Of a stretch of 20,343 bases of DNA, positions 1 through 12,000 are shown one piece after another. Origin of the DNA: Botryllus schlosseri (taxonomy: Eukaryota > Chordata > Ascidiacea > Stolidobranchia > Styelidae); NCBI GenBank assembly GCA_000444245.1, contig KE606280.1, positions 254 to 20,596 of the forward strand. The letters are read 5' to 3'. Position 1 is the stretch's first letter; each line of letters starts with the position of its first letter. The notes under the pieces were generated by a model. It made no database searches, was not told the origin of the DNA, and saw only the letters and a program-made list of their open reading frames with translations. The translations under genes and the position numbers were made by a program.

Positions 1-152
1 AGCTTTTTCCATGCTCTTGCAGAACGAAATCGATTACGGCATGCTTAGTACTATAGCATTTGCATGGTGTGTTAGGAGCGCCTGTTATACCGCGCTAGCA
101 CAGCACTGTATACTGCAGGCCTTTATAAGCAATAAACCATCGAAATGGCGAC

Positions 153-1358
153 GAAAAAATTTACTCAAGTACGAGTAGAAGTACTTCTTTTATAAGAAAC
201 ATAAAACTACTTGAAGTAGAAGTATAGATCGAATTGACTGACTTTAAATCTAAGTAAGTATGTAGTTGTGAAAACGATCGTAATTCGTTCGCATGGACTG
301 TCAAAAGCTGCAAATTGAGCTGTGCGAAAGGTGCAGACTGCAGAGCTTTGATTCATATTGATACATACCAGGAGGTATCCAATTCTCGACAGCATAATCA
401 TTCGTCCGTATCATGGGATGAAAATGATAGAATAGATATGGAAATGCGATACTAATCCTCTGTTTATAGTCGAAAAGCACCTTTTAGAAAACATCATGGT
501 ATGGCGCCCTCCCTCACGGTCCATAGTTTATAGTCGAAGAGCAATACGGGGAAGTTGTATCGGATACCATGTACACACTTTGCGCGATTAGTAAACGTCA
601 ATAAAAATACGGTGGATCGTAAAAAGGCCATATTGTGCAGCTTTATTTCCGGAAATTCAAGGCATCAGTACACTTGCTTTTATGCTCAACAGCAACATGT
701 ATGTTCTCCAGACAAAAGAACTGAAACTAATTAGAACTCAAAGTATGATACTGGGAATTGAAAGAGAAATATAAATGCTACTTTTAAAAGCGGAAAATGT
801 ATTTCATCTCTTTAGTCCAGAAAGTTTCAGAGGCGGTATGCTGAAACAGGTCTGAAGCTTAAAAAAAATCAGAGTCCACTTTTCCAGATTATGACACGCC
901 ATGGAGTGCTAGATTACGATATGATAAGTATAAATGCTAGATTGCGAAACATCAGTTTCAAACGTTATGATGGGCCATATATACCGTGATGAAATATTTC
1001 ATATATGCCACAATGCGTGTGAACGGAATCACGCAACCCCCTACCTAAATTATATTCACCGATACTTTCGTGAAATCACATTGGTCACTTCATATCCACT
1101 GTGCATGACGAAAATTCTGGGCTTTACTCAATATTTAGGTACATTTAAAGTTCATACTCCGCGAATACAGCCCCGAAATTCGTCAGGCTATCGTCCTCAT
1201 TAGAGGATTAAACTACTTCTACTTGACAAACTGAAAATAGCGACAAGTGAGTAGATCACAAAATATTACGAAGTAGAAGTAGCGGAAAGTTAGATCTACT
1301 TGAGTAAGTACCCAAGTAGCGGAAAACTACTTCAGTACTTCGTTACTGACCACCTCTG
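153..1358. mobile_element. Worn hAT-like non-autonomous element
   Basis: The right end, read inward on the minus strand, starts CAGAGGTGGTCAGTAACGAA and runs into repeated TACTTGAGTA/AAGTAGAAGTA motifs. That is a typical hAT terminus. The left side at about 160-225 has the same AAGTA-type motifs in the opposite sense, but the first bases are not recognisable. Flanking 8-mers ATGGCGAC (145-152) and CTGGCGAC (1359-1366) agree at seven positions beginning TGGCGAC and may be the target-site duplication. No transposase is visible in about 1.2 kb. The right end is convincing; the left boundary is tentative. Confidence 0.5.
462..543. repeat. Short direct repeat, 18 bp, 64 bp apart
   Basis: GTTTATAGTCGAAAAGCA at 462-479 recurs as GTTTATAGTCGAAGAGCA at 526-543, with one difference. 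It lies inside the hAT-like element. Its meaning is unknown. Confidence 0.6.
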
Positions 1359-2815
1359 CTGGCGACATGATATCTTGCTTCTCACGTGATTGATTCGGCC
1401 ATTGTGAAGTCAGTTTCTCTCATTACATCACCAATTCACCATGTATCTGTGATGTGGTTCATAGTTATAACTGGTTCCCCCCTCAATTTCCCATCCTGGC
1501 TATGTCCCACGGTACCAAAGGCAAAAGTTGGCAAATTTAGAAAAACTTCGCCTTTAAAATAGTAAATTCTCATTGCTTCCGCAGATTGAATTCATTTTCT
1601 GCCAGAGATTACGACATAATGAATAGATGACAGTAAATCACACAAGCATCGTAGTGATTTATTCCTGTTGATAATTATTACAGCGTGAAAATATTTACTT
1701 CACAATGATCACACGTAAAGCATGCAGCCAGTAATCGGGAACAGTCAAAACATGGTCGCAGAAATATCGAAAAACAATAAAAACACGTTCTTGAAAACCA
1801 CCACACATTCCAAAAGCATCATTGCACACGCCAGAAACGGCCCAAAGCACCTTTTTGAAATAATGATTAATTTGAGAGCGATATGAATTGTACTATCTTA
1901 GGGCACTGAGTGAAAGTGATCGTTGGACAATAGAACACAATTAAAGATTTGTCGGTAAATTATTTGATCACAATTATTCAACAATGAGAAACTATTGATG
2001 GCGTCCTACAAAAATAATGCGTAATATATGACTTCATGGGTGAGGCAATTAAAAAAATAGGGGGATGAATATTGTCGTGGTCCCGACGGGTGACGTCGTT
2101 ACCAACACAATGACATGGCGTGTTAAAATCTAAAAGCCTGCTATGTCGATAAGCTATCAACCTTTAAAAATTCTTTGTGGGGTGCAAGGTGGGTTAGTTT
2201 AAGTGAGCTGTTGACAGAGTCAAAATAAAATCACCCCGAAATTATCCGGAGAAACATAGGTGAGCACTGAGCATGTTACAAAACATTTTCGTTCCCGACA
2301 CATTGAAGAATTTCAGTTACATTCACCAGGATCAGCCTTTTCTACAAGGTCACGATATCAATCACGTTACAGTTGAATACCACACTAACACTTCAAAGGT
2401 ACGTTCAAGACCGAGACTCGATAGTCGGCCGTACTCTACTTCGGGAAATGACAGAAGAAATTGAAGACACAGCTGGAGTGGATTCGGAAAAAGTAATTAA
2501 GTATTGAAGCATCATGTGACGACAGTTGGATCAAAATTAGAAGCGGCAGACTGTGTGAAACGAAAAAGCATAAAAACACTAATGTCATAAGCATGTCGGA
2601 GTGGGCAAAGCAGCTGTACATTCTCCCGACAAAAATACTTGCAGACCAGCGTGACTGGAAACAAAATCTCGGCCGTAAGCGAAATAAGTGGCAGACTGGG
2701 ATGACCAACGAACTGATTTTGAGGACGTCGCCATAGAGATACACGTGCGGTAGAGGCTTTGGCAGGTCTGTAATTGGCCGTATCTGCGTTCTCGGTACTA
2801 TTTCGAAAACAGCCT
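1359..2815. other. 3' UTR and downstream flank
   Basis: I see no coding evidence on either strand. The nearest part to 2815 should be the adducin 3' UTR. The only local structure is a short imperfect inverted repeat near 1515-1550, an AAAGGCAAAAGTT arm facing AACTTCGCCTTT. Confidence 0.5.
1658..1663 (-). terminator. Candidate poly(A) signal of the adducin gene
   Basis: AATAAA on the minus strand about 1.15 kb beyond the stop codon. It is followed 10 to 25 bases later by a GT-rich stretch (TGCTTGTGTGATTT). I see no AATAAA nearer the stop. The 3' UTR would then cover about 1640-2815. A weaker hexamer variant could be used instead. Confidence 0.3.
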
Positions 2816-3022
2816 TCATTCCTTGTCCTTTTTGTCTTTCTTTTTGAGGAAGCTGAGCGAACGACGTTTCTGTTTCTTGCTTTCCTTCGGTTTTCCCTCT
2901 TTGTGCTTGCCTTTGGCTTCGGGCTTATGCTCGTCCGGGGTTTTCAGAGGACCCTCGTCTTCGGGCTGTGCTTTCGGTGCCGGGGTGAGAACCTCGCCGC
3001 TGCCTTTGCGCTGCGATTTTTT
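2816..3022 (-). CDS. ADD: Adducin exon 17, MARCKS-like C-terminus and stop (residues 682-749)
   Basis: The acceptor TCTAG follows a good pyrimidine tract and a CTAAT branch-point candidate. The exon begins [17 protein letters not shown]. It ends with the basic block [20 protein letters not shown] and a TGA at 2818-2816. SFLKK is the core of the adducin MARCKS-related domain, which in vertebrates (FRTPSFLKK) binds calmodulin and is phosphorylated by PKC and PKA. Ser738 aligns with the vertebrate regulatory Ser. The flanks differ: RRSL replaces FRTP, and Asp interrupts the lysines. Confidence 0.96.
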   Translation of the reverse strand, partial: KKSQRKGSGEVLTPAPKAQPEDEGPLKTPDEHKPEAKGKHKEGKPKESKKQKRRSLSFLKKKDKKDKE

Positions 3023-6000
3023 CTAGACGTAACGAAAAACACCAGGATTAGACATCGAAATTTCATGGGTGTCAATGAAAACCTACAATCATACATGATC
3101 TAATACATGTTAATATGCTCATATGCCAGTGATTGTGTAGACACAATCATGGTTGGAGTTAACTGTGCCATTTTGGGTGCCATAATAATATTTTCCGACT
3201 GCACCATCGTAATTCATCAAGCCAGAGAAGGGTAGAGATCTTGTATCAATCTGACATCAGGTGAAACGTGACTTTTCGTGCGCTATTAATCACTGCAAGT
3301 GACTTGATCACTAGTGTAAGCACGAAGCGGCCTATAGATTTGTCAATAATGCCGATATACATTCACTCACAAACACTAACAAAACATCGAACTCCAAGCA
3401 AGTTGATACAGAGATGAGAATTGAAGTGTGTGGTGAACACACACAACAAAACATAAGTGCAACAATCGTGTCATGATTGTGCTAGCCCACAATCAGATAT
3501 AAGCATGGATTCGGATTTTCAAGAAAGACATGAAATTTTTTTATTGTTTCAATCTTTATCTGACTATTGAACAAATATTAGTCATTACCGGTTTTAGCCT
3601 TGAATGTTCACACGATACGAAATTATTCTGAACTTGAATTCACTCTAGGATTTGAAAATGTTAATTTCGCTCATAAATGGCCCAAAACACCGGACATGAC
3701 AAAGGACAACAGTATTCAACATGTGGCCTAGTGATTGGGATGTAAAAGCTACCTTTGCTTTCTCCTTCGTAGGAGGAGACGGATCCGTCTGCAATTTGGT
3801 TGGTTTCGGCGTCTCTTCCTTGACCTCCACTGGTTTGTCGATGACGACTTGGGGAACAGGCTCGCGCTTCTCAGACTCCGTCTCCACCGGAAGCGGCTCC
3901 GGAGCGATTTCAATTTGTACTTTATGTTCCACCTTTTCTGTTTCCTCCTGTTTGGAATCTGCGAATGCACATATTGCCATGCGCGTGAGACAGGGTTCTA
4001 ACCAAGTCAATTTTACTTTTATAGCTTTGACTTAAATCAAGTCGGGTCATTTTCAATTCACCAAGCGGTGTCGAGACTCAGGTCGACTCAAAGTCATATA
4101 ATTTATTACTGTTCAGCAGAGTTGTAACCAAGTCACAAGTCTCCGATTGACAAGTCAATCTCAATTTTATAGTTTTGACTCGAGTCAAGTCAAGTCATTT
4201 TCAATTCACCACCGAGTCAAGTCCGAGTCCAGGTCAGTAAGTGGTATATGGCCCTGCTAAGCTGAGAATCGCTATGGGGGAATTCATGTCAGGCCTATTC
4301 TATAGGCACATGCACTTCTGTAAACAGTAAAACATTGGCACAAATACCATTGTACCCATGAGAGATCATCATCGTCATTGGTTCATTAGCAATTTTTATC
4401 AGTTCAATACACCACAAAAATGCGATACAATGAAAAGACAGGGAGGTGTCGAAGCGACTTGGATTTGTCTATGGAATCAGACACCCACCTTGGCCTAGGC
4501 GATGTAAAGAGGAGGCATGCACACTGAATGAAAGTAAAGAAGACAGTATAGAAAAAGAAGGCGACAAGAATAGGGCGGCATGTCATGGGAAGTGAGATCG
4601 ATAGGTCAGTCGTGGTCCGGTAATCTTGAGGATGGACGGTATTTATTTAATAGTAATTGCTTGAGTAGTCTATGCAATCAGACACCCACCTTGGCCTAGG
4701 CGATGTAAAGAGGAGGCATGCACACTGAATGAATTGTAAAAGAAGATAGTATAGAAAAAAGCAAGTGACAAAAAATGGGGTGGCATGTCATGGAATGCGA
4801 GATCGATAGGTCAGGTCGTGGTCTGGTAATCTTGAGGATGGACTAGTATTTATTTAGTAGTAATAGACGACACGTACCATTTAAATTATCTTAACTACAC
4901 TCAGAGAGTTGACATGAAAATGAGCGCAACTGAAGTATTGCAGGGCTGGTATAGTTTACAGCGCAGGCGAATGAAACAACTGACGAAAAAGCTTTCTTAC
5001 CCTCTTTCGGCTGGTCTGGCTCGTTGATTTCACCGACAATTTCAATTGTGTGCTCGCTATTTTCTTCCTTCAAGAAAACATCTGAAACGCAATCACAATA
5101 CATATATTAGTATGCTACTAAAGGTCAGGATGAGGCAGATCAGTGCTGTTAGGTACGGAATATTTTAGTCTGACAACCTGAGACGAGTGCCACAATTTTC
5201 TACTCGGACAGAATGGAAGCCAGCGCTTTCAAAAGCAGATTCAAACAGCCTCAAGTAGAAATGGAATGCCGAAAGCTATGAAAATGCGGCATCGAAAAGA
5301 AATTCGAGACAAGATTGCCAGATACATTTTTTTTCTCATAAGCACACAGTAAATTGCAACACTATTCTACAAATAACAAGAACACGAAGACTGCGCCGAC
5401 CTTCGGCCTTATCCGGTTCGGGTCGATCTCTCTGCGTGACTTCCAGCTTGTATTTCTCAATTTCCACATCGCTCACGCTCGCAAACGGATTTGGCGGACC
5501 GGTGACAATCGTCTGGCTGTGGTAGTCTCGCTGGATTATACCTTTGCTGGCGGTAAACACGCTGTCCTGTAAAGTAGAGGGATTGATTGACTGCAAGTCG
5601 AAACACGTGCTTATGCTGGCCACAACAGAACATTGCAGTTCTGGAGACGTCAATACAACAATTTCACATATAGAAAGTGTTTTAGCTTAAAAGATGATCA
5701 GTTAAACTATATAATGTAAACGTGGAATGGCAACGACCGATTTTGCAGCTTCGTTCCGCTTCGCTTAAGCTTTACTCAGACTTATTTTACGGCAGCTACT
5801 GTAGGATTTCTGGCAATCCAAAAGTTGTCTTCCAGAGCTCCGAATTTACTGAATCTGGCCTTGATCGAAAGCTACTGTCGCACCGATTCCAAAAATGTAA
5901 ATGAAAATATGATCAGGCACTGAACCGCTTAGAATTCGCCCTCCAAGGCTGAATTATCGGCATTGTCCGAACAATCGAAGAGCCGCAATGGGTCATTGTT

Positions 6001-9000
6001 ATGGTCATTGTTTTGAGGTCATCCGATTGTTCTGAACAATGCAGATTTTAGATATTGAGGGTGGTTTTTCATCTAAGTACGGTGCTTCACCATATTTTGA
6101 TTGATATTTTCGAAATCAGTGCAACAGTAGCTTTCGATCAAGACCGGATTCAGTAAATTCTGAGCTTTGGAAGACAACTTTTGGATTGCCAGAAATTCTA
6201 CAGTAGCTGCCGTAAAATAAGTCTGAGTAAAGCTTCAGCGAAGCGGAACGAAGCTGCAAAATCGGTCGTTGCCATTCCACGTTTACATTCTATAGTTAAG
6301 CGAAGGAGAAAATAACAAACGCCAATGACGCACGCAGTGAAATTCTTCGCAACTAGCCATCCCCGAATTTAACGCTAACCTGTAACTGTCCTCTCTTGTC
6401 GGCCGGGAGATAGCTGTCCAGCTTCTGCGACTGCGGCCCGGGACCTCGGTCTTCCTGCTTGCCCTGCCCTCGAATCTAAACGAATGCGCTCGGTGAGAGA
6501 GAAAAACTTCACAGAAAAAAAAAGAAAACAAAATTACCTTCTTCCTTCTCTCGGCGACCTCTCTCGGATCCGTGTTTTTCGGGACAAACTGATTCGGGTC
6601 GGAGATTCTGATCGGCGTGCTTTGTTTTGAGCCGGCGTCCTTGCTCCACTGTAAGCAAACGAAGTTTAAACCTACGGGTATCTACTTTCAAGAGGCTCTC
6701 GGCTGTGCAGAATTTCAATATACAATCAAGTAATATATTCATATTGAAATAAACCCGTATATTTTCACCTGGTAGTCATCAGGGTAATCAGGTCAGCAAC
6801 TGCGAAGAACATTACACATCAACAATCATATCACCACATGTGATGTCACAGGTATAAAAATTTGAACGATAACAGTCAAATAGACAAACAGTACATTGAC
6901 CTGACATCATCTGTTGAACTTGACCATTTGAATTTTTATGCATGGACATCATATGTGATGATACGTTTATTGAAATACAATGTCCTTTTCAATTCAATAG
7001 TACATTGACCTGACGTCATCTGTTGAACTTGACCATTTGAATTTTTATGCATGGACATCATATTTGATGATACGTTTACTGAAATACAATGTCCTTTTCA
7101 ATTCTCTACTAGTTGCAGAAGATTACCCCTGATGATTGTCAGTCGAAAATATTCGGGTTTATTTCAATATTTAATTATATAACGTATCTACTTTCGGATC
7201 ATATTGTATCATTACCCTCGCTTTGGACTTGGGGCTCGCGTCACCGTTCACGGAAGCCGGTCCAGACGAGCCTTCTTCGGACACTGCCGACACCCGGGTG
7301 TACTGATTGGGCGAGTTGATCCACCTGGACGGTGGCGGGTGGGACTGTAGCCTCGACCTCCCATCTGCCAAAGCAAAGTTGAAATCAGGGATGCAACAAT
7401 CAGAGCTGGTCAGATAGTATGATTACCGATTAGTAGCTGGATGATTCGAATCTGAGAATTGTATTGACCTTAAATTCTAATTGACTATTCGAGTAGCGAA
7501 GCCTGTTATGATGTCGCGACAGACGACCAGTAACACTTTGACGAAATGATTGGAAGGTCTCGATCAAGCTCAGAACAATATGATAGTAACCTGTGATGTA
7601 GTCAATATCAGAAATACTTGTCTCTCTAACTCTTTTCTTGGAGTCAGTGTATCAGAAAGCGTTGGTAGTATTTAACAAACTAATTACGCATCATCATCCT
7701 TTTTGGCAGCCAAGAGGTTTCACAAACCTTGAATTTCATCGAGAGGAATTGTGTGTCCGTGTGAATTGCCAGGAAGTTCCACGTCGCTTCTCGGCTTCGG
7801 TTTTCTGGTGTTCACAATCGGGTTTTTGTACTGATATCCAGTCCTATAGCCCTGAACATTTACATTATCTATCAGAATTCTATTACTAACATTCCGAGGC
7901 ATAAATTGATAAGTGCTACTTTTCATTTATGACTAGTACAAAGTCATCAAATAATCCATAAATAGTTCCCAGTATGCCGAATACCAGTATGTAATTGTCC
8001 ACAGAGATGACTGCTTGAGTTAAGGTACTGCTGTATGCAGTATTATAAAATTAGAAGAACACATCATCCGTTGTGGGTAGCTCCAGAAGCATATTGCTAG
8101 ATTGCAATAAAATATTTCATGTTTGTGAGACTTTGGAGGTCACAACTGGCGATCAGAATCTATTGTAAGCTGGTCCACGGCCTGGCTAAATGGGGAAGGT
8201 ATAAGAAGGAAGGGCATCTGGTGTGACACTGCAGTCGTATTATGATATGGGGTCAATGAAATACATATATACAAAACAGTTTGGGTGGAATTTGAATCTC
8301 AAGTACTAGATAACTTTCTGGTGAACAATCCTAGTGTGTATTGTCCATTCGGGATATCACACACCAAATTATATTTATAACTATCGCAGACGGATTGGGC
8401 CTACCAGCAGGATCAGCGTTGATAGTCCATTACATAAGCCAAGGCTCCAATATACAACTCCTTACAATGCGACCCGCCATTGACATGATTAACAACAGGA
8501 CACATAAAACGTGGCTGGAAGCGCAATAAAAACTTCGACCACTCGACAGCCAGTGTTAAATCTAGTGTTGATCTCAACATCATTATATTTACACAGCAAA
8601 CACTGAAGGGTTTCGGCAGGAAGCATGGCCGTTCAACCGGAATTAATTCAGTAACATGTAGCACCCTCAGTCTCATACAAGCCAAAATGATCTTGTACTG
8701 TGATCTACGGTCATTGGCCATGTACAAATGACAAGCCGGCAGTGTAATAAAACAATATGATTTTCTCAATACCACGTATGAATCATGAAGACACACATAA
8801 TCTAATGTCTCAGGTCAAGTCGGACTGGAGTGGGTATAAATAGCAACAAAAGATTATTGTTTTTACAAGAACACTTCCAAAAGTCAGACAAGAGGCAGCG
8901 ACATAACATAGGATTCACATTTTCCAAGCATAGGATTCATAGAAAAAAAACAATAATAAGCTGGCTGCACGGTACATCGATACTGGTATAAAAACATAGG

Positions 9001-12000
9001 GAGAAGTGACCATCCCACCATTGTCAATGTCAAAATTGGATATAGCAATAGGTGTCGGGGAGGGGGGTTAAGCATTGTTCTGCGGATTGGATGCAAGAAT
9101 GTAATAGGCAACATTGAATGGTTTACCAGTATCTGACAGTTTATATTTATTCAATTCATGAAATAATGCATAATGATTCAAATCAACTTAAAATTTGATT
9201 TTTAACCAAAGAACAAAGCATTCTTGTGACGAGTGAAGTATTGGTTCATTTATTTCAGGATTCTCCAAATTTACAAAAACAGAAGTTTTGCGAATGTTGT
9301 ATCTATATATGAAATGTGTATTTGGTGGACTAAATGGGCTATCGCGGTGTATGGGATTCAACACAACTGTACACAAAGTCATGGCAAACATACCGATGCC
9401 AATGCCTCGTACTGAAAGCTGCATTTCAACTCAAAACTAAGTTATCTTCAAATCTAGTACCATAACTTTCTGTGGTATTCGAATTAAAAATTGTTGCGTT
9501 TCGTGAAATGTTGCATCGCAACGTCCAACGTATAAAAACTGTCCGGAGCGCCAATAAAGAGGCCGGTTATGCGGACTTGATGGTACTTGAAACACGGTAG
9601 ACTTTGCACTGAGAGCCTTGATACAACATTTGAGGCCCGGTGTAGATTTCAAGTAGCCGAAAAACCCAACTAATTCTATCCATCAACCCAGTTCCCTCCG
9701 TATTTTAAGTGCCACTACTGTAATTCACGGCTAGAGACTACTTTGTCAAGGGCCTCGCGATCCTAGTTCAAACACCGTCACAAAGTCAGCATTTCGCCAA
9801 CACCCGCAGACTTTACATACAACCCTACACCGAATAACCGGGATAATTATTAACAAGCAAATCATCGATTATACCTCACGGTTTTGTATCATTTTTAACC
9901 AATGTAGCTAAGTTTACAGTGGTCAGACAGATAGCTTTAAAAATCAAATGAGAGATGCGTTACCATTGAGATATTAATCCATTATCTCATTCTTGGAACT
10001 GGTCATATCAAATCGAGATTGGTACAGCCGTCGAACACATTGAACGTGACAGACTGTAACATGGTTCAATGTCAAACAAAAGACAACGTTTCGCTTTTCA
10101 AATCTACTGGGTGCGTAATATATCACAGAATTTTGAAAAAAAAATGATAAGATCGGGCGTGTGTTATGCTACTGCGTACTGCCTACAATGTAAACCACTT
10201 CAATCACTCAGTGTGGTATAGAATTGACATTATCATATTACAGTATATGGGGATAATCTTTTCCATTGTCTGTTGGTAACTCAAAATATTAGAAGTACTT
10301 CAAACTTTAACGGTAAGAACAACTGGCATTCAGCTTCTTTGAGTGCATTTAGAAGCGTGCTTAGGTGTAAATACTACTGTGGAGCCACAGATATAAAGTT
10401 ACATTGAGAAATCCCATAACTAGCTCTATTCACAGGGAATTCTCCACGCTTGGATTAGAATGGCTTACCATATTGTCTAGCATTCTCATGTATGCTTCAA
10501 ACATCAATTCACCGTATCCCCACTGAATCGGGTCGTCTTTATTCACCATTGTCTCTGCCCCAGTTCTGACAGTTTCAGCTACCTTGTTCCTCGTCGCTTT
10601 ATCGAGAACGATTAGTTTCTCCGGTTTAACACAGGACATGACGCGTATCTACGATAAAATTGTGATATTACTACCATTGTAAATGTGCTCGAAATAGAAT
10701 CAAGTGAACTCCACCTGAGTCTTGCAAGCTTCGATGGCGGTGCAAAGTAAATGATAGGCTTCCTCAACGGTTTCTCCGCAAGCCAGCATGCCGTGGTTTC
10801 TCAGTAACATAACCTGGAATATAAAAAATACTGTAGTATTTCCCAGTTCTTAGTCGCCATTTGACCGTTGATGTAAGCTAACAAATTAGTGTCAACATAA
10901 TAACAGACTAAAAACGCCATTCCAGACATACATACACATAAAACACTGAGATTAGATGGAGAGGTCATGATCATGAATACAGTTTCCTAAAACATCATCA
11001 TACACTTTGCAAGTTTACAAAATGTCTCAAAGATACAATGAGCAAAATAGCACTTTCAATATTAAACACTCGTCACTTCAAATAACAAGATATTCTCAAA
11101 CCGTAAGTGCCATCCAGCTGTACTTACAACCACAAACACTTATAGACCAGTAATCGGTGACATGCTATAGCAATCTAAACCAGAAACCATCCATAAATCA
11201 TCGATCCAGTCATAACAGATTGGAGAGGCATAAAATTATCTAGTCTACACTTCAATGAACCCACGCCCGTTTGCATGTATAGTACACATTTACGTTGGCC
11301 ACCGATCTGTCGGAGTGCATACAAATTATTTTGCCATCTAAGATGATGTATTGTTCCGTAATGACCAATTTTCCATATCAATTTAGATCGATGAGGTATC
11401 TGATATTGCTAAATCACATTTTCTGAAGCGAAATGGTCTGGAAAATATTCGATTTCAAAATTCACAAACTAGGGAGCTTTGGATAGACATCTGTATATGC
11501 AATGCAGAAAATAACTCACATACATGATACATTCCTTACCTGAACACCGCATTAACCTTGAATTCGACGTGAATTAAGCTACACAAACACGGAATCTTAC
11601 TTTATTATTTGGTCCGAGATGCTTCAAGAGCGACTTTTTCTCTTTTTGGTCCACCACGATCCCATTGTAAGGATGGATCGAAACTTCGCCGAGTATGCAG
11701 GCCTCTTGCGATATTGGTAGGATTCCGCCTTCCATCATGGACACCTAAAAGACAACTTCTATGACAAAAGGACTATACGAAGTGACTAAAAGACAACTTC
11801 TATGACAAAAGGACTATACGAAGTGAATACAGGGTAAAACATAACTCATATCTCATACACAATTTCCATGTATATATTGTAACTACCTTCTGAACAGCAA
11901 AGATTTTTTGAAGATAGGTATGGAATTTGTAAGCAGTGTTGTCATGAATTTGCTGTAAGAATTATGACTTCGACTTGCACAGATATGCACTAAAATAGAA

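Noticed and set aside
2436-2815. Long open frame on the minus strand just after the adducin stop
   Set aside because: Follows the TGA in another frame, is rich in Phe, Cys and Ser without a domain, and fits a 3' UTR.
3735-4035. Plus-strand open frames opposite exon 16
   Set aside because: Shadows of the Glu/Lys/Pro-rich coding strand, which leaves few stops on the other side.
5722-5904. 60-residue open frame on the plus strand
   Set aside because: Lies wholly in the left arm of the foldback element, and the matching arm carries no equivalent conserved frame. Chance.
8413-8796. 127-residue minus-strand open frame in intron 9
   Set aside because: No recognisable domain, mixed composition, no fit to the phases of the flanking exons. 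Probably random.
9437-9652. 71-residue open frame on the minus strand in the GC-richer patch of intron 9
   Set aside because: No family recognised, no splice sites in phase with exons 9 and 10, and no counterpart in adducins. More likely an old insertion.
9705-9790. Possible tRNA-derived SINE head, from AGTTCAAACACC near 9767
   Set aside because: Only a poor B-box match. There is no A-box at the right distance, no cloverleaf and no tail.
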